A DNA stretch of 17,071 bases from ZC4RG30 sp964417875 (GCA_964417875.1 CAYQJU010000059.1:1-17071), one strand, 5' to 3'. Shown: positions 6,300-14,192, numbered from the stretch's first letter. The notes: a model not told the origin generated them from the letters alone. Program-made: numbers and translations.

Positions 6300-6683
6300 A
6301 TGGACTGCAGATTCTTGGCCACCGGCGGCGCGGGTGTGCTGGCCGCATTGCTGGCCGCTGTGCCCGTACCGGCGCAGCGCATCGACAACCCCCGGGCGCT
6401 GCGCGTGCAGGGTGAGCAGCTGGCGCAGTTCCGGGTGCTGCGCGGGGATGCGCCCGAAGAGCACTATCCCGCTGCGGCGCGCAGCGCCGGCATCGACGGC
6501 TTCGTCACCGTTGATGTGATGATCAACGAATCCGGCCAGGTGCTCGAGGCGCAGGTGCTCAACGAATCGCCCCGGGACCATGGCTTCGGCATCGCCGCGC
6601 TCGACACCGCCAAGACGCTGGAGTTCGCCAACCCGCTGCGGCGCTGGGTGGTCTTCACGCTGACCATCGAATTCCTGCCATAA
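6300..6683 (+). CDS. TonB C-terminal domain (energy-transducer family) protein
   Basis: A 127-residue protein with a hydrophobic N-terminal export signal (GGAGVLAALLAAVPVPAQ) and then a small TonB-like C-terminal domain. The conserved pattern is visible: YPAAARSAGIDGFVTVDVMI, then NESGQVLEAQVLNESPRDHG, then the helix AALDTAKTLEF and the last strand VVFTLTIEF. It lacks the Pro-rich periplasm-spanning linker of a true TonB, so it is more likely a periplasmic protein than an energy transducer. The ATG at 6300 is preceded by AGGAG with a short spacer; the longer frame upstream crosses the CheD-like gene region. It stops 3 bp before the diguanylate cyclase start, so the two are almost certainly co-transcribed. 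CATAAT (6251-6256) might be a -10 element. Confidence 0.85.
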   Translation: MDCRFLATGGAGVLAALLAAVPVPAQRIDNPRALRVQGEQLAQFRVLRGDAPEEHYPAAARSAGIDGFVTVDVMINESGQVLEAQVLNESPRDHGFGIAALDTAKTLEFANPLRRWVVFTLTIEFLP

Positions 6684-6686
6684 CTC

Positions 6687-7877
6687 ATGACGGTCGCCGC
6701 CCGACTGCGCCTGCGCTGGCGCACCTTGCTGACTGCGAGCGCCGCCATCGCCGTGCTGCTGCTGACGCTGGTGCTGGTGCCGCAGTTCGTGGCGCGCGAC
6801 GCGCGGCTTGAAGGACTGCGCCAGCAGGTGGACCAGGTGGCGCGCCTGGCCGCCAGCCACATCGATGGCGACCTGCATCGCGCGCTGCAGGACGGCGATG
6901 CCGCCGCCGCCGCGCTGGCCACGGCGCGCGCGCCGCTGATGCGCCTGCATGCCACCTGGCCCGAGGCGTTCTATGTGTACACGATGGCGATCCGCGACGG
7001 CACGGCGGTGTTCATCCTCGACACCGCGCAGGATGCCGCGTTCGCGGCGCAGCGCGGCCTTCGTCCCTCTCATTACATGGAACCGTACGAGCAGCGCGAG
7101 CAGTATCGCGATGACTGGCTGGAACGGCTGGCCGCCGGCGAAACCTATGTGACGCCGGGCTTCCAGAAGGATGACTACGGCACCTTCCTCAGCGGCCATG
7201 CGCCGGTGTATGACAGCAGCGGCGCGATGGCCGGTTTCGTCGGCGTCGACTTCGCGCTCGACTACTACCTGGCCGAGGATGCGCGCTTCCGGCGCATCGA
7301 GGTGGCCAGCGGTGCGGTGGCGCTGCTGCTGTCACTGCTGCTGGGCCTGCTCTATGCGCAGCGCGACTTCGCGCAGCAGGCCGAACTGCGCCATCACTAC
7401 CGGCGCTCGATGCAGGATCCGCTTACCGGGCTGCCGAACCGTCGCGGCGCACTGGCCGCCATCGACGACCTGTGGTTCGCGCCCGCCAGTTCGCATGCGG
7501 TGCTGCTGGTGGACATCGACAACTTCAAGCACATCAACGACACGCGTGGCCACCAGGTGGGCGACGAGGTGCTGCGCGCGCTGGCCCATGCACTGCTGGG
7601 CAGCGTGCGTCCCGGCGACATCACCGCGCGGCTCGGCGGCGATGAGTTCCTGATCTTCGCCCGCAATTGCGATCGCGACGCGGCGGAACAGATCGCGCGG
7701 CGCCTGCTGGCCACAGTGCGCGCGGTGCAGCGGCCGCAGGCCTTCACGGTCTCGGTGGGCTGCGGCATCACCACCGGCACGCAGGGCGGCTTCGACCTGC
7801 TGTACCGCCAGGCCGATGCGGCGCTTTACAAGGCGAAGAACGGCGGGCGGGACTGCTTCGCGATCCACGACGGCTGA
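6687..7877 (+). CDS. Membrane diguanylate cyclase with periplasmic sensor domain (GGDEF)
   Basis: A 396-residue protein that makes cyclic di-GMP from two GTP. TM1 spans about residues 13-33. A periplasmic domain of about 170 residues follows, with Cache-like character (EAFYVYTMAIRDGTAVFILD, then APVYDSSGAMAGFVGVDFAL). TM2 is at about 207-224, then a cytoplasmic GGDEF domain. That domain starts at DPLTGLPNRR (244), includes LVDIDNFKHINDTRGHQVGD, and has an intact GGDEF at 317-321. RPGD at 308-311, five residues before GGDEF, is a standard RxxD inhibitory site, so product feedback is expected. It begins 3 bp after the TonB-like gene. The ligand is unknown. There is no EAL domain, so it should be a synthase only. 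Confidence 0.94.
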   Translation: MTVAARLRLRWRTLLTASAAIAVLLLTLVLVPQFVARDARLEGLRQQVDQVARLAASHIDGDLHRALQDGDAAAAALATARAPLMRLHATWPEAFYVYTMAIRDGTAVFILDTAQDAAFAAQRGLRPSHYMEPYEQREQYRDDWLERLAAGETYVTPGFQKDDYGTFLSGHAPVYDSSGAMAGFVGVDFALDYYLAEDARFRRIEVASGAVALLLSLLLGLLYAQRDFAQQAELRHHYRRSMQDPLTGLPNRRGALAAIDDLWFAPASSHAVLLVDIDNFKHINDTRGHQVGDEVLRALAHALLGSVRPGDITARLGGDEFLIFARNCDRDAAEQIARRLLATVRAVQRPQAFTVSVGCGITTGTQGGFDLLYRQADAALYKAKNGGRDCFAIHDG

Positions 7878-7957
7878 GCGGTCCCGACGCTCCAGTGCGC
7901 GGCGCGCGCTTGATCTGCGTTCAGGACGGATTCACGGTGCAGTGACATGATCGGCGC

Positions 7958-8473
7958 ATGCGCTGCTTCCGCCTGCTGATCCTGTGTGCCGTGCTGGCCA
8001 TGCCACCGATGGCCGCCCTGCCTGCCGAGGCCACGGTCGCGCGCAGCGCGCCACAGCAGGTGGCGCGGCGCGTGCTCGACCTGGTGAACAAGGCGCGCTC
8101 GGAAGGCCGGCGCTGCGGCGCTGAAAACTTCCCGCCCACCGCGCCGCTGGCCTCGGCGGCGCCGCTGGATGCCGCCGCGGAGGCGCATGCCCGCGACATG
8201 GCGGCGCGCGAGTATTTCGCACACCGCGGCAAGGACGGCCGCGAGCCGCGCGACCGTGTGCGTGCCGCCGGCTACCCGGCGCGGCTCACCGGCGAGAACA
8301 TCGCCTTCGGTCCGGAGTCGGCCGAGGAAGTGGTGGCGGGCTGGCTGAAGAGCGCCGGCCATTGCGCCAACATCATGGACGGGCGCTTCCGCCACATGGG
8401 CATCGGCTTTGCCACCGCGGCGAAGGCCGGGCATATCTACTGGGTGCAGACGCTGGGGGCGCCGGGCGGCTGA
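7958..8473 (+). CDS. Secreted CAP-domain (SCP/PR-1-like) protein
   Basis: A 171-residue exported protein of the CAP superfamily. The N-terminal signal is RCFRLLILCAVLAMPPMAAL. The mature part contains LDLVNKARSEGRRCG, then LDAAAEAHARDMAAREYFAH (H77, E85, H89), GENIAFG (E113), VVAGWLKSAGHCANIMDGRF (H135) and FRHMGIGFA...YWVQTLG. These are the cavity residues and final strands typical of bacterial CAP proteins. C53 and C136 are placed where these proteins usually form a disulfide. It lies 80 bp after the cyclase on the same strand and could be transcribed separately. The ATG at 7958 has no strong ribosome-binding site. It is convergent with the GGDEF-EAL gene, with 45 bp between stops. Biochemical role unknown. 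Confidence 0.9.
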   Translation: MRCFRLLILCAVLAMPPMAALPAEATVARSAPQQVARRVLDLVNKARSEGRRCGAENFPPTAPLASAAPLDAAAEAHARDMAAREYFAHRGKDGREPRDRVRAAGYPARLTGENIAFGPESAEEVVAGWLKSAGHCANIMDGRFRHMGIGFATAAKAGHIYWVQTLGAPGG

Positions 8474-8518
8474 GGCCGGTGGCCGACGCGCGGCGGCGGT
8501 GTCAGGCAGGCGGCGCGG

Positions 8519-11317
8519 TCAGGCGCGCGCGCGGCGCAGCGGCGCATCGTCGGCGTCGCTCGCCCTGCGCAGCGGCTGAGCCTCGCGCTCGCGCGCCAGC
8601 AGCCACGGTCCCACCTCCGCCGCACGCATGCCGCGCGCGTACAGGTAACCCTGGCCATAGTCGCAGCCCAGGTCCACCAGGATGTCGTGCTGCGCCCGCG
8701 TCTCGATGCCCTCGGCCACCACCTGCAGGTCCAGCGCATGCGCCAGCTGGATGGTCGAGGACACAATGGCGCGGCTGCCATGGTCGATGGCGAGGTTCTC
8801 GACGAAGGACCGGTCGATCTTCAGTCGGTCCACCTGCAGGCGCTGCAGGTAGGCCAGCGATGAATAGCCGGTGCCGAAGTCATCGATCGACAGCTGCACG
8901 CCGAGCTCGCGCAGCTCGGTCAGGATGGCGAAGGCGCGCTGCGGATCGCTCATGATCGCGCTTTCGGTGATCTCCAGCTCCAGCAGCATCGCCGGCAATC
9001 CTGCGGACTGCAGCAGCTGCGCCACGTCGTCGACCAGCTGTGAGCTCTGCAGGTGGCGCGCCGAAAGATTGATCGCCACGCCCACCGGCGTGCCGGCCGC
9101 GCGCCAGATGGCGCAGTCCTGCAGGCCGCGCTCCAGCGTCCAGCGGGTCAGCGGCGTGATGATCTCGGTGGCCTCGGCCAGCGGCATGAAGTCGGCCGGG
9201 GACACATTCCCCAGCTGCGGGCTGTGCCAGCGCGACAGCGCCTCGACGCCGGTCACGCGGCCGCTGCCCAGGTGCACCTTGGGCTGGTACACCAGCGACA
9301 GCTCGTCCTCGCGCACCGCCTGGCGCAGCAGCGTCAGCATCTCGAGGCGCCGCGGTGAGTTGATCTCGGTGGCGGGGTCGAACACCTCCAGCACCGAATG
9401 CCGCGACTTCGCTGCATAAAGCGCCAGGTCCGCCTTCTGCAGCAGCGACTCGCCGTCCTCGGCATGCTCGGGCCACAGCGCAAGGCCGCCGCTGACGCCC
9501 AGCGACACCGGCACGCCGCGCACCGGCACCGGCTCACTGGCGCTGGCCAGGAAGGCGCGGCACACCCACTGCACATCACCGGCGGCTTCGCCGCGATCCA
9601 GCAGCAGCGCGAACTCATCGCCGCCGAGGCGTGCGATGAAGGCATCGTCGGGCAGCAGGCTTGCAAAGCGGCTGGCGATCTCGCGCAGCACCAGGTCACC
9701 GACGCTGTGGCCCAGCGTGTCGTTGACCTCCTTGAAGCCATCGAGGTCCATCAGCAGCAGCGCGCCGCGGTTCGGCTGCGTGTCGCGGCCGAATGCGGAC
9801 TCGAGGCGCTCGGACAATGCCAGGCGGTTCGGCAGTCCGGTCAGTGCATCGTGCGTGGCGTGGTAGTGCAGTTCGCGTTCGCGGTTCTTCTGCAACGTGA
9901 TGTCGCGCAGGCGCAGCGTCACGATGCGCTGGTCCTCCACCACGATGCTGGCGCAGCTCACCTCGAGCACGACTGCGTCCATGCCCGGGCGTTCCAGTTC
10001 GACTTCGCGGCGCGCGGACTCTGCACCGCCCGGCACCAGCAGGTCCTGCGCCTCGGGCACGAAGGCGCGCACCGGCGCGCCGGTGAGCACGTGCGCGGAC
10101 GCGCCCAGCAAGGTCTCGGCGCGCGGGTTCGCGGTGAGGATGCGGCCTTCCTCATCCAGTGTGAGGATGGCTTCGGTGGACTGCGTGACCACCTCACGCA
10201 GCAACGCGTCCTGGCGGCGGTAGCGCACCCAGTAGTGCAGCGCCCGCAGGCTCTCGCCATGCATGCGGTACAGCAGCGTGCCGGTGGCGGCGACCAGCAC
10301 GGTGACAATGGCCGGCAGCGGTTCCCACCACAGGTCGAACACGCCATACAGCAGCGCCGATGTCGCGGCGAGCAGCAGCGCCGCGGCCACCGCGAAGCCG
10401 GCGAGCAGCGTCCAGCGCAGGCGCCGCGCGGCCAGTGCGGCGCCGGCAGCCACCAGCAACACAGCCAGCAAGGCGAATCCCTGCGGCACGCGATGCAGCG
10501 GGTGGGCGCGCAAGGTCTCGTAGGCAAGCATCTGCACCATCACGCCCGGCAGCGTGCCGCGCACCGGCACCGTCACCAGGTCGCCCATCTCGATCGCCGT
10601 GGCGCCGACGAACACGGTGCGTCCGCGCAGCACTTCGGCGGCTGAAGGATCCTGCAGCACGCGCGCATAGGACAGCGTCGGGAACGACTCGGGCGCGATG
10701 CGGTAGTCGATGAGCCGCGGCTGCGCCTGCGGTCGCATGTGGCCGGTCAGCACCTGCGCCAGCGCCGGCGTCCAGCCGCTGAACTCGTCCGGCGTCAGGT
10801 CGGCCAGTTCGCGCACCGGACCATCTTCCGCCTGCGAGAGATTCACCGACCCCAGCGTGGCGTGCTCGCGGATCTCCGGGATCGGCTGGAACAGCATGTT
10901 GCTGCTGGCCGTGACGCTGCTGAGCTGCCAGAACTGCGGCAGCACCACGCGACCGGAGTGGCGCACGGCCTCGGCAAGTCGCGCATCGGCCTCGGGGGTG
11001 GAGTTGGAGCTGAAATCGATGTCGATGACGATGCGCGATGCACCGGCCTGCGTCAGCGCGTCGATCACGTCGGCATGCCAGCTGCGCGGCCAGGGCCAGG
11101 TGCCCAGCTCGCTCAGGCTCTGCGCATCGATCTCGACCAGCGCCGCGTCGGTGTCGATCAGCCGCTGCTGCATGCGCGTCTGCGCATCGAACAGCGCCCG
11201 ATCCAGTGGAGTCAGCCAGCCGGTGACGAAGGCGACGAGGCCCGCAAAGGCGGCGGCCGCGGCGATGACCAGCATCGCGCGCGGCCGACCGGTGGGCGCC
11301 GGTGGAGTTGTGCTCAT
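8519..11317 (-). CDS. CHASE2-PAS-GGDEF-EAL c-di-GMP signalling protein
   Basis: A 932-residue inner-membrane protein. TM1 is about residues 14-34. An extracytoplasmic CHASE2 domain follows to about 270 (DRALFDAQTRMQQRLIDTDA, WPWPRSWHADVIDALTQAGA, RTVFVGATAIEMGD). Three TM segments lie at about 279-350, and a PAS domain at about 370-475. The GGDEF domain has an intact motif at 565-569. The EAL domain has EAL (692-694), NLSARHL, ELEITES, DDFGTGYSS (812-820), KIDRSF and VVAEGIET, so its phosphodiesterase site looks complete. The inhibitory RxxD is absent (PDDA at 556-559). It could make or degrade c-di-GMP, with direction set by CHASE2. It starts 24 bp after the FecR-type gene and has a poor ribosome-binding site, consistent with being second in that operon. 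Confidence 0.95.
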   Translation of the reverse strand: MSTTPPAPTGRPRAMLVIAAAAAFAGLVAFVTGWLTPLDRALFDAQTRMQQRLIDTDAALVEIDAQSLSELGTWPWPRSWHADVIDALTQAGASRIVIDIDFSSNSTPEADARLAEAVRHSGRVVLPQFWQLSSVTASSNMLFQPIPEIREHATLGSVNLSQAEDGPVRELADLTPDEFSGWTPALAQVLTGHMRPQAQPRLIDYRIAPESFPTLSYARVLQDPSAAEVLRGRTVFVGATAIEMGDLVTVPVRGTLPGVMVQMLAYETLRAHPLHRVPQGFALLAVLLVAAGAALAARRLRWTLLAGFAVAAALLLAATSALLYGVFDLWWEPLPAIVTVLVAATGTLLYRMHGESLRALHYWVRYRRQDALLREVVTQSTEAILTLDEEGRILTANPRAETLLGASAHVLTGAPVRAFVPEAQDLLVPGGAESARREVELERPGMDAVVLEVSCASIVVEDQRIVTLRLRDITLQKNRERELHYHATHDALTGLPNRLALSERLESAFGRDTQPNRGALLLMDLDGFKEVNDTLGHSVGDLVLREIASRFASLLPDDAFIARLGGDEFALLLDRGEAAGDVQWVCRAFLASASEPVPVRGVPVSLGVSGGLALWPEHAEDGESLLQKADLALYAAKSRHSVLEVFDPATEINSPRRLEMLTLLRQAVREDELSLVYQPKVHLGSGRVTGVEALSRWHSPQLGNVSPADFMPLAEATEIITPLTRWTLERGLQDCAIWRAAGTPVGVAINLSARHLQSSQLVDDVAQLLQSAGLPAMLLELEITESAIMSDPQRAFAILTELRELGVQLSIDDFGTGYSSLAYLQRLQVDRLKIDRSFVENLAIDHGSRAIVSSTIQLAHALDLQVVAEGIETRAQHDILVDLGCDYGQGYLYARGMRAAEVGPWLLAREREAQPLRRASDADDAPLRRARA

Positions 11318-11341
11318 CGCAACGGCGGGAGCACGCGCCGG

Positions 11342-12517
11342 TCAGTTGGCGCCACGACCACCGCCACCCCCGCCGCGGCCGGGATTGCTGGGATCATGGC
11401 CACCGCTGTCATTTCCGTGACCGTTGTTGCCGTCGTCGTCATCGTCGTCACCGGGGGGCGGTGGCGGCGGATCTTCCGGCTCGGGCTCGGGCTGGGGCTC
11501 GGGCTGCGGTTCGGGCTGGGGCTCGGGCTCCGGTTCGGGCTCGGGCTCGGGTTGGGGCTCCGGCTCGGGCTCGGGCTCGGGCTGCGGCTGGGGCTCGGGC
11601 TCGGGCTCGGGCTGCGGCTGCGGCTGCGGCTCGGGCTGCGGCTCCGGCTCGGGCTGCGGCTGGGTCTCGGGTTCGGGCTGCGGCTGCGGCTCCGGCTCAG
11701 GCTGCGCGGGCTCCTGCGGCTCAGGGGTCGTGCCTGGATCGGGCTGCGGCGGCTTCGGGCCAGTGCCCACCACGGGCGGCGGCGGCGCGGGCGCGCGCCG
11801 TGTGTCGATCGCGGCCATCAGTTCACCGAGATCGCCCTGCACACGCTCGACATTCGACAGTTCACCCAGCGCCAGGACCGTGGTCGCCGGCATGGCCAGT
11901 GTGTTGGCTGCGGCAATGCTTCCGGCCGCTGCGGGAGGCGGCGGAACGAACAGCGCTGCAGGCTGCACCACGATGCGGCCTTCGCCGGCACCCTCGCCGC
12001 GCGTCGCACTTTCATTGGGCCGCAGCAGTACCGCCTCTTCCTCGACACCCGGTGCCGCCACGGACAGCGAGCCCTCGAGCAGCGAGACCTGCGTGTCCCC
12101 ATCATCGACGGCCACACTGAACACGGTGCCTTTCACCACCGAGACCAGGTGACGCGTCTCGACGCGGAACTCGCGGTCCTTGCGATCCACCGAATACAGC
12201 ACGCGTCCCTGCTGCTGCCGGATGGCCTGCGGCGCGCCGCGCTGCGCAGGCACGTCCGGCAGGATGACCACCGAGTTCGGGCCGATGTTCAGGTCGGAGC
12301 CAAGCTGCCGCAGCGTAACCATGCCATCGGCACCGGTATGCACCTCGACCGGAGCCGCCAGCTTCATCTCGAGCTTCGCCGGCATGGCCTGCCCGCGCGA
12401 GCGCAACGACACCGCGCCCTTCATCTGCACCACGAGCACGTCGGATGCAGTCGCCACACCCGATACGAGGATCGCGAGCATCGCCGTTACATAACGCATT
12501 GAATGGAAACGGTTCAT
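11342..12517 (-). CDS. FecR-domain periplasmic protein with Pro/Glu/Gln repeat tract
   Basis: A 391-residue exported protein. The signal peptide is MRYVTAMLAILVSGVATASD after a short lead. A FecR domain follows at about residues 60-155 (core FRVETRHLVSVVKGTVFSV, then VSLLEGSLSV). A linker of about 110 residues (VPPPPAAAG...) leads to a PEPQ/PQPE tract at about 265-349. The C-terminus is PPPPPPG, six Asp, a His/Asn/Gly-rich stretch and a Gly-rich end. There is no transmembrane segment after the signal peptide, so this is not a classical FecR anti-sigma regulator. FecR-like genes next to CHASE2 signalling genes are a known type of neighbourhood. GGAGG lies 4 nt before the ATG at 12517; an in-frame ATG at 12499 also precedes the signal. 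It heads the operon with the CHASE2 gene and is divergent from the transporter gene. Confidence 0.88.
   Translation of the reverse strand: MNRFHSMRYVTAMLAILVSGVATASDVLVVQMKGAVSLRSRGQAMPAKLEMKLAAPVEVHTGADGMVTLRQLGSDLNIGPNSVVILPDVPAQRGAPQAIRQQQGRVLYSVDRKDREFRVETRHLVSVVKGTVFSVAVDDGDTQVSLLEGSLSVAAPGVEEEAVLLRPNESATRGEGAGEGRIVVQPAALFVPPPPAAAGSIAAANTLAMPATTVLALGELSNVERVQGDLGELMAAIDTRRAPAPPPPVVGTGPKPPQPDPGTTPEPQEPAQPEPEPQPQPEPETQPQPEPEPQPEPQPQPQPEPEPEPQPQPEPEPEPEPQPEPEPEPEPEPQPEPQPEPQPEPEPEDPPPPPPGDDDDDDGNNGHGNDSGGHDPSNPGRGGGGGGRGAN
11471..11725 (-). repeat. Hexanucleotide-based repeat encoding the Pro-Glu-Gln tract
   Basis: About 255 bp of degenerate 6-bp repeats (GAGCCC/GAGCCG/CAGCCG on the coding strand) encode alternating Pro with Glu or Gln. 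The period is a multiple of 3, so gain or loss of whole units changes the spacer length without a frameshift. The same DNA yields long Gly/Leu- or Gly/Ser-rich open frames on the other strand that are not genes. Confidence 0.9.
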
Positions 12518-12566
12518 GCGACCTCCGTTGATGTTGTGCAGGCTACGTCGCCATTTGCCGACGTGC

Positions 12567-12582
12567 TGTGAGCGACATCACA
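12567..12582. promoter_or_regulatory. Perfect CRP/Vfr/Clp-family site TGTGA-GCGACA-TCACA
   Basis: Both half-sites match the CRP consensus TGTGA-N6-TCACA exactly. It lies in the 139-bp gap between the divergent FecR-operon start (12517) and transporter start (12657). The centre is 12574.5, so one protein could control both directions. Confidence 0.75.
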
Positions 12583-12603
12583 GGGCGCAGGCGCCAGGTC
12601 ATG

Positions 12604-12609
12604 CACAAT
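12604..12609 (+). promoter_or_regulatory. Candidate -10 element of the transporter gene, class II CRP geometry
   Basis: CACAAT matches TATAAT at four of six bases. Its centre is 32 bp from the CRP-site centre, as expected for a class II CRP-dependent promoter starting near 12616 with a 40-nt leader. In the other direction the equivalent hexamer is TAGCCT (12545-12540), a weaker match. Confidence 0.45.
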
Positions 12610-12656
12610 TCCGGCGCGTCGCCTCTGACGCTGTCGCGGACCAGGATGCATTTGAC

Positions 12657-14180
12657 ATGTCGTCCCGCATGAAACATATCGCTGCAGTTCTCGCCTGTTT
12701 CGCCACGCAGGTTGCCATCGCCGATACCGGTGGCGCGGCGGCGGCCGTCACCGGACGCGACCCGCTGCTGAATGCGCCCTACATCACCGGCACGCATTAC
12801 AGCGCGCGCGACCTGCTGCCGGCGTGGTTCGATGAAGTGGGCCAGCCGGTCAACAGCGAGCGTCTTGAAGCCATCGCGCGGCGCATCGAACAGATGTACC
12901 AGCGCGACGGCTTCCTGATTCCGCTGATCGTCACCGAAGGCGCCGCAGGTTCAACCCCGCACCTGCATGTGTTCGAGGCACGCGTGCATGCGGTGCAGGT
13001 GCGTGGTGATGCCGGCGCGCATCGTGCGCGTGTCGCAGCCGTGGCTGCGCAGCTGGAGTCGCAGCCGGTGATGCACAAGTCCATGACCCAGCGCGCCATC
13101 CATGAACTCGAACAGCTGCCCGGCCTGTCGGTGCGGGCCGGTTTCGATCCGGTGCCCGGCAATCCCAACAGTTTCGCGCTGACGCTGCGCGTGCGCTTCG
13201 AGCGCACCGAAGGTTCGCTGGGCGTTTCCAGTCGCGTGTCCGACGAGATCGGCGATGCATTGCTGTCTGCGCGCCTCACACTCAATGGCGCGCTGCGCAT
13301 GGGCGAGCGGCTCAGCCTGACCGCCGCCAGCTCCAGCACCTTCGGCAACTATGCCTATGCCAGCGGCCGTGTGGAGAAGCAGCTGGGGCGTCTGGATGTG
13401 GGACTGTTCACGTCCCACGCCGAGTCGAATACGGCACCGGATTCCAACTATGACGCGCAGCGCTATGCGTTCGAGACCGGCATCACGTGGCTGCGTTCAG
13501 ATGGACTGGTCATCCGTCCGCTGGTGGCACTGGCTGCGCGCAATGCCCGGCACGAGGATGACGAGGGCGAGGCCTGGAGCTTCACCCGCACGCGCTCGCT
13601 GGAAGCAGGCGTCGAAACCCGCCTGCGCAAGGAAGGTCGCGTCACCCACCTGCGCATTGCCGGCGAGAAGGGCCTGGACGGCTGGAATGCCTCCGGTCAC
13701 CGGCGCAATTCCGTGGCGCCGGACATCACCTTCACCAAGTTCACGCTGGATGCGGCACACGCCCAGGTACTGACACCGGGCTGGCAGCTGCGCGCCGGGC
13801 TTGAAGGTCAGTGGTCCCAGGCGGACCTGCCGCCCGGCGAGCGCTTCACCTATGGCGGCAGCCAGTTTGGTCGCGCGTTTGATCCGGGCGAGATGATTGC
13901 AGATCGCGGTGCGTCCGCCAGCCTGCAGCTGGACCGCTACCGCCAGTGGAACAGCGGCTGGCTCGACTATGGGCGCGCCTTCGTGCAGGCCGACTACGCC
14001 ATCGGCGAGGTCAAGGGCAGCAGCGGGTATCACACGCTGCGCGGGGCGTCGGCCAGCGCCGGTGTTGCCGGCCGCATGCACGGCCTGACCACCACGCTCG
14101 AAGCCGGCTATGCGCTGCAGCGTGTGGAGGCGGATTCGAACCGGCTGCGTTTCTTCATCAGCACGCAGTACGCGTTCTGA
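12657..14180 (+). CDS. ShlB/FhaC/HecB-like outer membrane transporter (two-partner secretion type)
   Basis: A 507-residue outer-membrane protein of the Omp85/TpsB type. The signal peptide is MKHIAAVLACFATQVAIA. A POTRA-like region (about residues 45-180) includes LEAIARRIEQMYQRDGFLIP and the second POTRA-like MTQRAIHELEQLPGLSVRAG. A beta-barrel follows to the C-terminal strand RFFISTQYAF ending in Phe. GERFTYGGSQFGRAFDPGEM and ADRG (to about 418) match the conserved lid-loop block, where the usual VRG(Y/F) appears as GRAF. The length is slightly below typical TpsB (about 550). The ATG at 12657 has AGGA 10 nt upstream; a second in-frame ATG is at 12669. No TpsA substrate gene is visible in the window. 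It is divergent from the FecR/CHASE2 operon and shares its CRP-like site. Confidence 0.85.
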   Translation: MSSRMKHIAAVLACFATQVAIADTGGAAAAVTGRDPLLNAPYITGTHYSARDLLPAWFDEVGQPVNSERLEAIARRIEQMYQRDGFLIPLIVTEGAAGSTPHLHVFEARVHAVQVRGDAGAHRARVAAVAAQLESQPVMHKSMTQRAIHELEQLPGLSVRAGFDPVPGNPNSFALTLRVRFERTEGSLGVSSRVSDEIGDALLSARLTLNGALRMGERLSLTAASSSTFGNYAYASGRVEKQLGRLDVGLFTSHAESNTAPDSNYDAQRYAFETGITWLRSDGLVIRPLVALAARNARHEDDEGEAWSFTRTRSLEAGVETRLRKEGRVTHLRIAGEKGLDGWNASGHRRNSVAPDITFTKFTLDAAHAQVLTPGWQLRAGLEGQWSQADLPPGERFTYGGSQFGRAFDPGEMIADRGASASLQLDRYRQWNSGWLDYGRAFVQADYAIGEVKGSSGYHTLRGASASAGVAGRMHGLTTTLEAGYALQRVEADSNRLRFFISTQYAF

Positions 14181-14192
14181 TCTGCAGCGATT

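Noticed and set aside
9398..10645. 415-codon plus-strand open frame
   Set aside because: It lies antisense to the well-supported PAS/GGDEF region; its translation is His/Gln/Arg-rich with no recognisable motif, as expected from the opposite strand of GC-rich coding DNA.
10739..12502. 587-codon plus-strand open frame, and 11424-12152 (242 codons), rich in Gly/Leu or Gly/Ser
   Set aside because: They are antisense readings of the FecR gene's Pro-Glu-Gln repeat and of the CHASE2 gene. The repeats in the other strand produce low-complexity Gly tracts, and there is no domain or ribosome-binding site.
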